Positions 8,906 through 17,498 of a stretch of DNA of 64,000 nt are shown here, piece by piece. Origin of the DNA: PALSA-610 sp038239145. GTDB taxonomy: Bacteria > Actinomycetota > Acidimicrobiia > IMCC26256 > PALSA-610. A program made the translations under genes and the position numbers. The notes beneath the pieces are model-generated. The model was not told where the DNA came from and ran no database searches. It saw only the letters and a list, made by a program, of their open reading frames with translations. The stretch lies in the NCBI GenBank assembly GCA_038239145.1, contig JBBSFB010000007.1, forward strand, positions 49,316-113,315, read 5' to 3'. The number at the start of each line of letters is the position of its first letter. The first letter of the stretch is position 1.

Positions 8906-9171
8906 GGTAACTCGAGGATCCCTCTGGGTGGCGACCGGTCGATCCCTTCGAGTTCGGGACCCGGGCGCAGTGTGGGTTATGCCTTCTAGGCTTCGGCCAC
9001 ATGGCAGGCACTTCTGCAGTGCAATCTGTGAAGAGTGCGAGCCAGGGTGGCATTTTTCACAGTTGGGGCCGGGCGTCTGCCCGATATGACCGGCGCGTAC
9101 CCGCGCTCGACCGCGATGAGCCGGCCGGATTCGTCGTACGCTGCGCCGAAACTCGCGGCCGAGGAGGCGAC

Positions 9172-10809
9172 GTGATCCCGAGCACGATGCAGGACTTCCC
9201 GCTGACTATCGCCGCGGTCCTGCGGCACGGGATGAGCGTGTACGGCGACGCCGAATGCGTGACTTGGACCGGCGACGGGTCGAGGCGCGCCACCTACGTC
9301 ACCGTGGGCGCCAACGCCGGCCGCGCCGCGAACGCGCTGACGCGGCTCGGGGTGAACCCGGGCGATCGGGTGGGCACCTTCATGTGGAATACGCAAGAGC
9401 ACATGGAGGTGTACCTCGCGGTTCCTTCGATGGGTGCGGTGGTCCACACGCTCAACATCAGGCTGTTTCCCGAGCAACTCGCGTACGTCATCAATCACGG
9501 CGAGGACCGGATCATCTTCGTGGATGATTCGCTCGTGGCCGTGCTTGGCAAGGTCGTCTCGCATCTGACGACGGTGGAGCAGTTCGTCATCGTGGGCGAC
9601 GGCGAATGCGACGTTTCACTGCTCGGCACGGGCCGCCCCGTGTTGCGCTACTCCGAACTGATCGAGCACGAATCGCCCGACTTCGAGTGGCCCGATATCG
9701 ACGAACGGCAACCGTCGGCCATGTGTTACACGTCGGGCACCACCGGCAACCCGAAGGGCGTTGTGTACTCCCACCGTTCGTCGTTCCTGCATTCGTTCGC
9801 AGCGACGACCGCAAACGCGATGGGCTTGTCGGAACGCGACCGCGTGTTGATGATCGTTCCGATGTTCCACGCCAACGCGTGGGGTATTCCGTACGCGGCG
9901 TTCATGTGCGGGGCTTCGCTCGTCATGCCTGGGCGTTTCCTGCAGGCGGAGCCGGTCACGCGCATGGTGAAAGAGGAGCGGATCACGTTCGCGGGCGCCG
10001 TTCCCACGATCTGGTCCGACATCTTCCGCTACGGCGAAGAGCACGAGATCGACCTCTCGACCATCCGTTCGGTCGTGTGCGGTGGTGCCGCGGTGCCGCG
10101 TTCGCTCATGGAGAACTTCGAGAAGAAGTACGGCGTGCGCATCATCCAGGCGTGGGGCATGACGGAGACGTCGCCCCTCGCCGCGGTCGCGCATCCTCCG
10201 GGCACGGTCGAGCTCGGCTCACCTGACGAGATGGACTGGCGGGCCCGCACCGGACGGGTGGTGTGTGGAGTCGAGCTGCGGATCGTCGACGACGTGGGAA
10301 CGCCGTTGCCCTGGGACGACGAGGCGGTCGGTGAGATCGAGGTGCGCGGGCCGTGGATCACGGGCTCGTACTACCGCGATCCGTCGCCGGAGAAGTTCGA
10401 CGACGGTTGGCTGCGTACAGGCGACGTCGGCAGGATGTCGCCCGAGGGTTATATCCAGATCACCGACCGGGCCAAGGACGTCATCAAGTCGGGCGGCGAG
10501 TGGATCAGTTCGGTCGAGCTCGAGAACGCACTGATGGGTCATCCGGATGTCGTGGAGGCGAGCGTCATCGGTGTCACCGATGAGCGTTGGGGCGAACGTC
10601 CGCTCGCGTGCGTCGTGCGCCGGACCGGCTCCGCTGTCGACGCGACCACGCTCGCCGAATACCTCGGTGGTCACGTGGCCAAGTGGCAGGTGCCCGAGCG
10701 GTGGGCGTTCATCGACGAGGTCCCGAAGACGTCGGTGGGCAAGTTCGACAAGAAGGTTCTCCGCGCCGATCACGAAAAGGGTGAGCTCACCGTTGAACAA
10801 CTGGATTGA
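9172..10809 (+). CDS. Fatty-acid/acyl-CoA synthetase (FadD family, ANL superfamily)
   Basis: A 545-residue AMP-forming ligase that would activate a carboxylic acid to its CoA thioester. It has the P-loop-like YTSGTTGNPKGV, the WGMTETSP motif, the hinge region DGWLRTGDVG and the C-terminal Lys motif TSVGKFDKK. GTG at 9172 is preferred because GAGGAGG ends 5 nt upstream; ATG at 9187 is possible. The in-frame ATG at 9001 lies 8 nt after TAGGCT, but the intervening codons have poor GC3 and look untranslated. The 3' end overlaps the Nudix gene, implying co-transcription. Confidence 0.92.
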   Translation: MIPSTMQDFPLTIAAVLRHGMSVYGDAECVTWTGDGSRRATYVTVGANAGRAANALTRLGVNPGDRVGTFMWNTQEHMEVYLAVPSMGAVVHTLNIRLFPEQLAYVINHGEDRIIFVDDSLVAVLGKVVSHLTTVEQFVIVGDGECDVSLLGTGRPVLRYSELIEHESPDFEWPDIDERQPSAMCYTSGTTGNPKGVVYSHRSSFLHSFAATTANAMGLSERDRVLMIVPMFHANAWGIPYAAFMCGASLVMPGRFLQAEPVTRMVKEERITFAGAVPTIWSDIFRYGEEHEIDLSTIRSVVCGGAAVPRSLMENFEKKYGVRIIQAWGMTETSPLAAVAHPPGTVELGSPDEMDWRARTGRVVCGVELRIVDDVGTPLPWDDEAVGEIEVRGPWITGSYYRDPSPEKFDDGWLRTGDVGRMSPEGYIQITDRAKDVIKSGGEWISSVELENALMGHPDVVEASVIGVTDERWGERPLACVVRRTGSAVDATTLAEYLGGHVAKWQVPERWAFIDEVPKTSVGKFDKKVLRADHEKGELTVEQLD

Positions 10810-11539
10810 GGAACGGCGGTCGCGCGGCGACGCGGGTACAAGTGCGGCACCGGCCGATGCGATCGCGGCGCCGGCCGCGACGGTCGTGCTCCTACGGGAC
10901 GGCGACGCTGGGCTCGAGGTCCTACTCGCGCGGCGCTCGTCGAAGCTCGCCTTCCATGGTGGCGCGTGGGTGTTCCCCGGTGGTCGCATCGATCCCGGTG
11001 ACTACGGCCCCGGCGACGACGAGAAGGCGCCCGACGACCTCGTACGCGCGGCCGGCCGCGCGGCAGCCCGCGAGGCCAAAGAGGAAGCGGGCGTCGACGT
11101 CGATCCCGACGCGCTGATCCATGTCTCGAACTGGACCACGCCCGCCGGCGCGCCGAAGCGGTTCGCGACGTGGTTCTTCGCGGGCCCGGTAGCCGGCGGG
11201 CACGAGGTGGCCGACGGCTCGGAGATGGACGCGGTCCGGTGGTTCGGCCCCGCGGAAGCGCTCGCAGCGCGCGACGCAGGGGAGATCGAGCTCGCGCCGC
11301 CCCAATACGTGACGCTCCTCGACCTGCGACCGTACGCGACCGTCAAGAACGCGATGGACGGATTCGCGGCGGCAGCGCCGATCGATTATCTGCCCCGGTT
11401 CCACTTCGTCGACGGGGCCGCGATGTGCATCTACCCCGAGGACGTGGCGTACGACGACGTCGCCCAACTGGAAACTCCCGGCCCTCGCCACCGATTGTTG
11501 CTCGGCGGCGAGAACTGGGAGTACATCCGCGACGAGTGA
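10793..11539 (+). CDS. Nudix hydrolase
   Basis: A 248-residue Nudix protein. The first strand gives VVLLRDGDAGLEVLLARR, then GGAWVFPGGRIDPGD, and the Nudix helix is GRAAAREAKEEAGV. The spacing is longer than in small MutT-type enzymes and fits the larger actinobacterial/NUDT19-like group, some of which act on CoA derivatives. Association with the overlapping FadD gene makes an acyl-CoA or CoA substrate plausible, but this is inference. The start is uncertain: TTG at 10793 has GGTGAG 7 nt upstream; GTG at 10781 is also in frame. Confidence 0.82.
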   Translation: MNNWIEERRSRGDAGTSAAPADAIAAPAATVVLLRDGDAGLEVLLARRSSKLAFHGGAWVFPGGRIDPGDYGPGDDEKAPDDLVRAAGRAAAREAKEEAGVDVDPDALIHVSNWTTPAGAPKRFATWFFAGPVAGGHEVADGSEMDAVRWFGPAEALAARDAGEIELAPPQYVTLLDLRPYATVKNAMDGFAAAAPIDYLPRFHFVDGAAMCIYPEDVAYDDVAQLETPGPRHRLLLGGENWEYIRDE

Positions 11540-11566
11540 TCGGCCGCGCCTACGTGTCGGCCGCCC

Positions 11567-12202
11567 TTACTTGTTGGGCTGGGGTGTGATGCGCAGGTAG
11601 GGCTTCGGCGCCTTCCAACCCTTCGGGAACTTCGCCTTGGCGTCCTCGTCGGAGACCGCGCCGCCGATGATGACGTCGTCGCCGTCCTTCCAGTTCACCG
11701 GGGTGGCGACGCTGTATTTGGCCGTGAGCTGCAACGAGTCGATGACCCGGAGGATCTCGTCGAAGTTCCGACCGGTCGAGGCCGGGTAGGTGATGATGAG
11801 CTTTACCTTCTTGTCGGCGCCCACGATGAACACGGAACGCACGGTGAGCGTGTCGTTCGCATTGGGGTGGATCATGTCGTACAGGTCGGAGACCTTGTGG
11901 TCGACGTCGGAGATGAGGGGGAAGTTCAGCTTCGAACCCTGCGTCTCTTCGATGTCGTCGGCCCAGCCCTTGTGGTTACCGAGCTCGTCGACCGACAGGC
12001 CGAGCACCTTCACGTTGCGCTTGTCGAACTCCGGCTTCAGGCGGGCGACCTCACCCAGCTCGGTCGTGCAGACCGGCGTGAAGTCCTTCGGGTGCGAGAA
12101 CAAGATCCCCCAGCTGTCGCCGAGGTAGTCGTAGAAGTTGATCGTTCCTTCGGTGGTCTCGGCCGTGAAGTTCGGGGCTTCGTCGCCCAGGCGCAGCGCC
12201 AT
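11567..12202 (-). CDS. 1-Cys peroxiredoxin (Prx6 type)
   Basis: A 211-residue thiol peroxidase that reduces H2O2, organic peroxides or peroxynitrite. The peroxidatic Cys sits in DFTPVCTTELGEVA. The C-terminal extension with VNWKDGDDVIIGG and PKGWKAPKPYLR is the Prx6/1-Cys hallmark. No resolving Cys is apparent, so an external thiol (mycothiol is likely in this host) would be needed. The ATG at 12202 has AAAGAGG upstream, so this is one of the clearly leadered genes here. It converges with the Nudix gene and diverges from an MFS exporter. Confidence 0.92.
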   Translation of the reverse strand: MALRLGDEAPNFTAETTEGTINFYDYLGDSWGILFSHPKDFTPVCTTELGEVARLKPEFDKRNVKVLGLSVDELGNHKGWADDIEETQGSKLNFPLISDVDHKVSDLYDMIHPNANDTLTVRSVFIVGADKKVKLIITYPASTGRNFDEILRVIDSLQLTAKYSVATPVNWKDGDDVIIGGAVSDEDAKAKFPKGWKAPKPYLRITPQPNK

Positions 12203-12319
12203 GTGATGCCTCTTTCGTGTCGGTTGGTCGGCGGGCAGGCTAGATCGCCTGCTCCCGGAAAAGCCAGCAGGTAAGTCGGGATTTGCAACCGCCCTCACGT
12301 CGGTAATGTTCCGCGTCCT

Positions 12320-13603
12320 GTGACCGCACCTGAACGGGGCCGTCGCCGCGCCGCCGGTCGGGTGCGAGGCCTCGCGATCGACATCACGCCGCTACGGGTA
12401 TCGCGCGATTTCCGCTTGCTGTGGGGCGGCGAGCTGCTATCCCAGATCGGCAGCCAATTCACCCTCGTCGCCTTGTTCGTGCAGGTGTACCAGCTGACCG
12501 GATCGTCGCTGGCGGTCGGGTTCATCGGGCTGGCCCAGCTCGTCCCGATGCTGTTCGTGTCGATCGGGTTCGGTCCCCAGATCGACCGGCGCGACCGCCG
12601 GCGGCTCCTGCTGTTCGCCCAGCTGGGGCTCATGACTTCGTCGGCGCTACTGCTCTTCGGTGCCCATCTTGGCAATCCGCCTCTTGCGCTCGTGTACGGC
12701 GCCGCCGCCCTGAGTGCTGCCTTCTTGTCGATCTCGATGCCGACCCGCTCGGCGATGACGCCCCGGCTCGTCCCGCCCGAGCTGTTGCCGCAGGCGGCGG
12801 CGCTGAACCAGATCATGTGGCAGACCGCAGGGGTGATCGGCCCCGCCCTGGGCGGCATCGTCGTCAGCAGAGTGGGTCTGAGCTGGGCGTACGGCGTCGA
12901 CGTCGTGAGCTACGTCTCGTCGCTGACCGCGGCGTTCCTCGTCCAGTCGCAACGGCCGATCCCGGCCGACGTCGACGACGAGGACGTCGGGTTCGGGGCG
13001 GTGCGCAACGGGCTGCGCTTCCTGCGGGGCCGGCGGATCCTGCAGTCGACGTTCACGATCGACATCGTGGCGATGGTGTTCGGGATGCCCCGCGTCCTCT
13101 TCCCGGTCCTGTCCGCCAAGCAGTTCCATCGAGGAACCGAGGCGGTGGGCTGGCTGTTCGCCGCAGCCGCGTTCGGCGCGTTCGTGGGCGCGGCCAGCTC
13201 GGGATGGATCGGCCGGGTGAAGCGGCCCGGATTCGCGATCATCGTCGCCGTCACGATCTGGGGTGCGTCGATCGCGGCGTTCGGGCTGGTGGGCGACAAC
13301 CTTTTGATCGCGCTCGTCTTCCTCGCGATCGCGGGCGCGGCCGACGTCATCTCGGCAGTGTTCCGCAACACGATCCAACAGCTCACGGTCCCCGACGGTC
13401 TTCGGGGAAGGATCTCGTCGATCAACATCTTCGTCGTGGCCGGCGGTCCTCGTCTCGGTGACCTCGAAGGAGGGCTCGTCGCGAGCGCGTTCACGCCGAC
13501 GGTGTCGGTCGTCTCCGGCGGATTGCTGTGCCTCGTCGGGGTCGGAGTCATCGCGACAACGGTGCCGCGGTTCGCGCGCTGGCACGTAGGCGACCCGGCC
13601 TGA
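12320..13603 (+). CDS. MFS transporter, enterobactin-exporter (MFS_3)-like
   Basis: A 427-residue membrane protein with about 12 hydrophobic segments. FRLLWGGELLSQIGSQFT opens the first helix, IDRRDRRRLLL is the A-motif-like loop between helices 2 and 3, and RNTIQQLTVPDGLRGRISSI lies near helix 10. Relatives export siderophores or macrolides. The substrate is unknown. The GTG at 12320 follows TAATGT (12304-12309) by 10 nt. The next gene is DUF3052, 36 bp downstream across GATTGA/TCAATC repeats. Confidence 0.86.
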   Translation: MTAPERGRRRAAGRVRGLAIDITPLRVSRDFRLLWGGELLSQIGSQFTLVALFVQVYQLTGSSLAVGFIGLAQLVPMLFVSIGFGPQIDRRDRRRLLLFAQLGLMTSSALLLFGAHLGNPPLALVYGAAALSAAFLSISMPTRSAMTPRLVPPELLPQAAALNQIMWQTAGVIGPALGGIVVSRVGLSWAYGVDVVSYVSSLTAAFLVQSQRPIPADVDDEDVGFGAVRNGLRFLRGRRILQSTFTIDIVAMVFGMPRVLFPVLSAKQFHRGTEAVGWLFAAAAFGAFVGAASSGWIGRVKRPGFAIIVAVTIWGASIAAFGLVGDNLLIALVFLAIAGAADVISAVFRNTIQQLTVPDGLRGRISSINIFVVAGGPRLGDLEGGLVASAFTPTVSVVSGGLLCLVGVGVIATTVPRFARWHVGDPA

Positions 13604-13630
13604 TTGACCGGAACGTTCAATCGCGATTGA
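13602..13630. promoter_or_regulatory. GATTGA/TCAATC triple motif, probable operator
   Basis: GATTGA (13602-13607), TCAATC (13617-13622) and GATTGA (13625-13630) alternate. The last two form the perfect 14-bp palindrome TCAATCGCGATTGA. The cluster lies just before the DUF3052 start and overlaps the MFS stop. A related perfect palindrome occurs at 44353-44370. Confidence 0.5.
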
Positions 13631-13639
13631 CTGCGACAC

Positions 13640-14068
13640 GTGGCGGGGTACTCGGGGACGCCCCTTCCCCAAAAGCTCGGCATCAAGCCGGGGGCACGTT
13701 TCGCGTTGGTGCGCGCTCCGGACGGGTTCGAAAGCGACCTGAATCCGTTGCCGGAAGGCGTGCGCCTGCGCACCCAAGCGCGCGGCGCGCAGGACGTCGT
13801 CCTGTTCTTCGCAACGCGACGCGCCGAGCTCGAGCGCCGCTTCGACAGCCTGGCGCGCACCATCGCGCCTGCGGGAGGATTGTGGATCGCGTACCCGAAG
13901 CGCACCGCGTGCGTCGCCACCGATCTGCGCGAAGGCATCGTGCGCGAGCTCGGGCTCGCGCACGGGCTCGTCGACAACAAGGTGTGCGCGGTCGACGAGA
14001 CGTGGTCGGGCCTTCGGTTCGTGTTCCGGCTCGTCGACCGGCCCGCACGTAACGGTCGATCGCACTGA
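13640..14068 (+). CDS. DUF3052 family protein
   Basis: A 142-residue soluble protein of the DUF3052 family, marked by GYSGTPLPQKLGIKPGARF at the N-terminus and LWIAYPKR...VCAVDETWSGLRFVFR later. No biochemical function is established to my knowledge. The GTG at 13640 gives the usual N-terminus. It sits behind the MFS gene with the GATTGA repeats between them and converges with a GNAT gene. Confidence 0.82.
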   Translation: MAGYSGTPLPQKLGIKPGARFALVRAPDGFESDLNPLPEGVRLRTQARGAQDVVLFFATRRAELERRFDSLARTIAPAGGLWIAYPKRTACVATDLREGIVRELGLAHGLVDNKVCAVDETWSGLRFVFRLVDRPARNGRSH

Positions 14069-14094
14069 GGCGCGCGAGCGCGCGTTTCCGTCGG

Positions 14095-14655
14095 TCAGCC
14101 CGCGCGGACCAGCGGCATGTCGGCTTCGTACTCGCCCCCGGCCCAGCGGACCGACGCGTCGGGAACGAGCGTGCGCAGGAGTCCGAGCGCGGCGCGATTG
14201 TCGGGGAGCACGGTCGCCACGAAGCTGTCGTAGCCCCTATCGGCCGCGAGCACTGCGAGCCGCCGGGCCAGCCGTTTTCCGAGCCCGCGGCCCTGCCAGG
14301 AGTCCTCGACCGTCATCGCGATCTCGGCCTGTTTACTGGCCGTCCGGTCGTCGTGGGCCCGGGCGTCGTACCGCGCCACCGCGACGATCTCGTCGCCGTC
14401 GAGGGCCACCAACGCGTCGCGACGGTCGTGGTCGACGTCGGCGAGACGCAGCAGCGCGGCGCGGGGCGGCCGGCTGATCGGAGTAAAGAAACGGAAGTGC
14501 ACGCTCCGGGGGGACAGCCGGCCGAAGAGTCTCGCGAGTCGTTCCGCGTCCGTGATCGCGATCGGTCGCACCGTCAACTCGGTGTCGTCGACGCGCAGGA
14601 TCTCGACGCCGGCGCCCTTGGTGGAGGTGTTGTCGGTCGTGGAGTGGCTCATCAT
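14095..14655 (-). CDS. GNAT-family N-acetyltransferase
   Basis: A 186-residue GNAT protein. The substrate-side segment TVRPIAITDAERLARLFGRLSPRSVHFRFF resembles the GNAT domain of the protein-lysine acetyltransferase (Pat) group. The acetyl-CoA motif is MTVEDSWQGRGLGKRLARRL, followed by VLPDNRAALGLL. No cNMP or CoA-ligase domain is attached. The start overlaps the stop of the upstream thioesterase as ATGATGA, indicating translational coupling. It is the last gene of a TetR-thioesterase-GNAT operon, so the target may relate to acyl-CoA metabolism. Confidence 0.87.
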   Translation of the reverse strand: MMSHSTTDNTSTKGAGVEILRVDDTELTVRPIAITDAERLARLFGRLSPRSVHFRFFTPISRPPRAALLRLADVDHDRRDALVALDGDEIVAVARYDARAHDDRTASKQAEIAMTVEDSWQGRGLGKRLARRLAVLAADRGYDSFVATVLPDNRAALGLLRTLVPDASVRWAGGEYEADMPLVRAG

Positions 14656-15200
14656 GACTTCCTGAGGACCAGGCACGTCGACTTCGCGTGCGCGTAGAGC
14701 GCGCCCGCGTCGTCGTAGACGCGCGCTTCGGTGGTGACGACGCGGCCGCCGCTGTGGACGACCCGACCTTCGGCGTACACGCGACCGGTCGACTGGGTGA
14801 TCGCGCGTACGAAGTTGGTGCTCAACTCGAGCGTCGTGAAACCGGCGTCGGCGGGAAGCGTCGACGACACCGCGCAACCCATCGCGGTGTCGACGAGCGT
14901 CGCGACGATTCCGCCGTGCATCGTTCCCATCGGGTTCTCGTGCAGCTCATCAGCGACGATCGAGAACACGGTGCGCCCGCGTTCGAGCTCGTCGAACGAG
15001 AGGCCGAGCAGCGCGACCGCGGGGGGAGGGGATGCGTCGCCCCGTTTCATTGCGCGGAGGCGTCCGTAGCCATCGAGGCCGCGGAGGTGGAACCGGACGC
15101 GCGCCGGATCGGCCCACGTGATCGTGCGCGAACGCACGCCCTCGACTCTTTCGGCGTTCGGGCGTTCGGTTTCGGGCTGTTCGGTCGAGACGGGAATCAT
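14652..15200 (-). CDS. PaaI-type hotdog thioesterase
   Basis: A 182-residue hotdog protein that would hydrolyse an acyl-CoA thioester. ENPMGTMHGGIVATLVDTAMGCAV is the diagnostic HGG helix, with the acidic residue in TLVDTAMG. TTLELSTNFVRAI and GRVVHSGGRVVTTEARV complete the fold. A roughly 60-residue N-terminal region precedes the domain. It overlaps the TetR gene upstream and the GNAT gene downstream by 4 nt each, so the three are co-translated and probably under control of their own TetR regulator. Confidence 0.9.
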   Translation of the reverse strand: MIPVSTEQPETERPNAERVEGVRSRTITWADPARVRFHLRGLDGYGRLRAMKRGDASPPPAVALLGLSFDELERGRTVFSIVADELHENPMGTMHGGIVATLVDTAMGCAVSSTLPADAGFTTLELSTNFVRAITQSTGRVYAEGRVVHSGGRVVTTEARVYDDAGALYAHAKSTCLVLRKS

Positions 15201-15835
15201 CGTTCGCGCTCCTGATCGGCGTCGCCCCGCAGCGAGGCGACGTGGGTGACGAGGTGGTCGACCACGCGATCCATGTGTGTCGGATCGTCGTAGAGGCGAG
15301 CGAGCATCAGCGCGCCTTCGAGCGAGCCGGTGATCGTCGAGGCCAGCGCGTACGGGTCGAGGTCGGGGGCCAGCGTCCCCGCGGCCTTGCCGTCCTTGAC
15401 GATCCGGCCGACGAGCCGGTGCCAGAGCGTCATCGACTCCCGGGCTCGGTCGCGCAGCTCGGAGTTGGTGTCGTCGGCTTCGATCGCAGTGTTCATCATC
15501 GGGCAGCCGCCGTCGATCTCGGGGCGGCGGGCGTTCCCGGCGAAGGCCTGGATCATCCGGGTGAGCCGGTCGATGGCGTCGGTAGCCCCGTCCTGGGAGC
15601 GGGCGAGGCTGTTCGTCACCCGGCTCATGGCGTAGTCGTACGCCTCCAACGCGAGCTGTTCTTTCGAGCCAAAGTGGTTGTAGATCCCACCTTTTTCGAG
15701 GCCGGTGGCGCCGATGAGGTCGCGAAGGGAGGCGCCGGCGTATCCCTGGCGGTTGAACACGGGGGCCGCGAGCTCGACGATGCGTTGGCGGGTGCGCTGG
15801 CCCTTGGAGGGCGTAGCGGTGGGGGTACGAACCAT
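15197..15835 (-). CDS. TetR/AcrR-family regulator
   Basis: A 212-residue repressor with an N-terminal helix-turn-helix (GYAGASLRDLIGATGLEKGGIYNHFGSKEQL) and a ligand domain carrying GGCPMMNTAIEADDTN, typical of the YxaF/LmrA-like subgroup. The ATG has AGGAG upstream. The AAACC...GGTTT palindrome at 15861-15878 in its promoter is the likely autoregulatory operator. It heads the thioesterase-GNAT operon, so the ligand may be an acyl-CoA, a fatty acid or a lipophilic drug. Confidence 0.9.
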   Translation of the reverse strand: MVRTPTATPSKGQRTRQRIVELAAPVFNRQGYAGASLRDLIGATGLEKGGIYNHFGSKEQLALEAYDYAMSRVTNSLARSQDGATDAIDRLTRMIQAFAGNARRPEIDGGCPMMNTAIEADDTNSELRDRARESMTLWHRLVGRIVKDGKAAGTLAPDLDPYALASTITGSLEGALMLARLYDDPTHMDRVVDHLVTHVASLRGDADQERER

Positions 15836-15860
15836 GAGGGCTCCTGCGGTCTGGGAGAGA

Positions 15861-15878
15861 AAACCGACCGGTTGGTTT
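15861..15878. promoter_or_regulatory. Imperfect palindrome upstream of TetR, likely operator
   Basis: AAACCGACCGGTTGGTTT is palindromic at 16 of 18 positions. It lies 26 nt upstream of the TetR start in the 157-bp gap facing the SRAP gene, which fits autoregulation of the TetR-thioesterase-GNAT operon. Confidence 0.6.
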
Positions 15879-15992
15879 TATTCTGTTCTCGGGTGGGCGG
15901 AGTGTCAAGGTCGAATAGATCTACGCCCCGGCCCGGAGACCGGTTCGCAGTTTTCGTCGGTTCGCGGTTTTCGGATGAGTACCGTCGGGGCC

Positions 15993-16739
15993 ATGTGCGG
16001 TCGCTACGTCTCCGTGTCCTCGCCCACGATCCTCGCGGAGCGATTCCACGTGGACGAGGTGCGCACCGACGCGCCCGAGGTGCGCCCGGGCCCGAAGCAA
16101 CCGGGACCCGTCTACCCGGAGCCGAACTACAACGTGACCCCCCGGGCCGAGGTGCCCGTGGTCGCCGAGAGCCGGGGCCAACGGGTGCTCGACCTCGTGC
16201 GCTGGGGCCTCGTGCCGTCCTGGGCGAAGTCGCTCGCCGTCGGCGACAAGATGATCAACGCCCGGGCCGAGAGCGTGTTGACGAGCAACGCGTACAAGCG
16301 ACCGTTTGCGCGACACCGTTGCATCGTGCCCGCCGACGGTTTCTACGAATGGCAGACGATCGAAGGACGTAAGCAGCGCCAACCGTGGTTCATCAAGCGT
16401 CGCGACGGTGAGCCGCTTGCGTTCGCGGGCCTCTGGTCGATCTGGCACGACAAGTTGCTCGGCGACGATGCGCCTCGCATCCGGAGCTGCACGATCATCA
16501 CGACCGATCCGAACGAGCTCATGGAGCCGATCCACGACCGGATGCCGGTGATCTTTCGCGAGTCGGAGTGGGACACGTGGCTCGACGCCGAGAACAACGA
16601 CGTCGATGCCCTCGCGAAGTTGCTCGTGCCGCTTCCGGCGGGCGAGCTGGAGGCGTGGCCGGTCACGACGCTTGTCAACAAGCCGGTCAACAACGGCCCG
16701 GAGCTCATCGAAGCCGCGCCGGTACATTCCAGATCGTGA
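15993..16739 (+). CDS. SRAP family protein (HMCES/YedK type abasic-site DNA-protein crosslinker)
   Basis: A 248-residue SOS-response-associated peptidase (SRAP) protein. Cys2 in MCGRYV is the residue that crosslinks to abasic sites in single-stranded DNA after Met removal. NARAES, DGFYEWQ and the His of EPIHDRMPVI are the other active-site motifs. It protects abasic sites at replication forks. TACCGT (15980-15985) lies 7 nt before the ATG with no Shine-Dalgarno, so it is probably leaderless. No other SOS gene is adjacent. Confidence 0.93.
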   Translation: MCGRYVSVSSPTILAERFHVDEVRTDAPEVRPGPKQPGPVYPEPNYNVTPRAEVPVVAESRGQRVLDLVRWGLVPSWAKSLAVGDKMINARAESVLTSNAYKRPFARHRCIVPADGFYEWQTIEGRKQRQPWFIKRRDGEPLAFAGLWSIWHDKLLGDDAPRIRSCTIITTDPNELMEPIHDRMPVIFRESEWDTWLDAENNDVDALAKLLVPLPAGELEAWPVTTLVNKPVNNGPELIEAAPVHSRS

Positions 16740-16755
16740 AGGGCGAGGCAAGGTC

Positions 16756-17484
16756 GTGAAACACGACGCGTACGTCGAGTCGATCCGCACCGACGGCGCG
16801 GCGCTCGTGCAGGCCGCACGCGTCGCCGGCGTCGACGCGGTCGTGCCGTCGTGCCCGGACTGGCGCATCGCGGACCTGCTCGGCCATCTCGGACGCATCC
16901 ACCGATGGGTAGCGCAGGGAATTATCGATCGCTCGACCCGTCGCGACGAGCACTGGTCGCAAGCGGAGCCGCCTCCGCCGGACGAGCGCGTCGACTGGTT
17001 CGCGGCGGGGGTCCCGATGCTCGCCGATGCGCTCGCCGGCGCCGGGCCCGGAGTCGAGCTGTGGTCGTGGACACCCGACAAGACCAGCGGCTTCTGGGCG
17101 CGACGCCAGGCGCACGAGACGGCCGTCCACCGCTACGACGGCCAGCTCGCGGTCGGGGCGACCGAACCAATCGAGCGGATGCTCGCCGTCGACGGAATCG
17201 CCGAGCTCTTCGACCTGATCCCGTATTGGCAATGGGCCGATCGCGTCCGGGGCACGGGCGAGACGATCCACTTCCATTGCGCCGACGCCGACGGTGAGTG
17301 GCTCGCCCGGCTCGGCGCGGACGGTCTCGTCATCACCGGTGAGCACGCCAAAGGCGACGTGGCGGCACGGGGTCTCGCGTCCGACCTGATGCTGTTCCTC
17401 TACGGCCGGGTCGGGATCGACGCGCTCGACGTGTTCGGCGACGCGTCGTTGCTCGCGCACTGGCGCGAACTCGTCACCTGGTAG
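16756..17484 (+). CDS. Maleylpyruvate isomerase / mycothiol-dependent (DinB-like) family protein
   Basis: A 242-residue four-helix-bundle protein of the MDMPI family. VPSCPDWRIADLLGHLGRIHRWV carries the first metal-ligand His and QAHETAVHRYD supplies the others; the C-terminal domain ends SDLMLFLYGR...DVFGDASLLAHW. The family includes mycothiol-dependent isomerases and S-transferases of Actinobacteria; the substrate is unknown. GTG at 16756 is chosen after GGCGAGGCAAGG; GTG at 16735 is in frame too. It follows the SRAP gene by 16 bp and may be co-transcribed. Confidence 0.86.
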   Translation: MKHDAYVESIRTDGAALVQAARVAGVDAVVPSCPDWRIADLLGHLGRIHRWVAQGIIDRSTRRDEHWSQAEPPPPDERVDWFAAGVPMLADALAGAGPGVELWSWTPDKTSGFWARRQAHETAVHRYDGQLAVGATEPIERMLAVDGIAELFDLIPYWQWADRVRGTGETIHFHCADADGEWLARLGADGLVITGEHAKGDVAARGLASDLMLFLYGRVGIDALDVFGDASLLAHWRELVTW

Positions 17485-17498
17485 CCGAAGGTCGACGA

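Noticed and set aside
9026..9062. CTGTGAA/TTCACAG inverted repeat before FadD as an operator.
   Set aside because: The arms are 7 bp with a 23-nt gap. This could be chance, and no regulator is nearby.
9001..9171. An N-terminal extension of FadD from ATG 9001, which has TAGGCT 8 nt upstream.
   Set aside because: The 57 extra codons have low GC3 and resemble no family extension, and GTG 9172 has a good GGAGG.
14071..14087. CGCGCG-AG-CGCGCG-TTT as a terminator between DUF3052 and GNAT.
   Set aside because: A 2-nt loop is not feasible for the full stem, and alternating CG is common in this genome.
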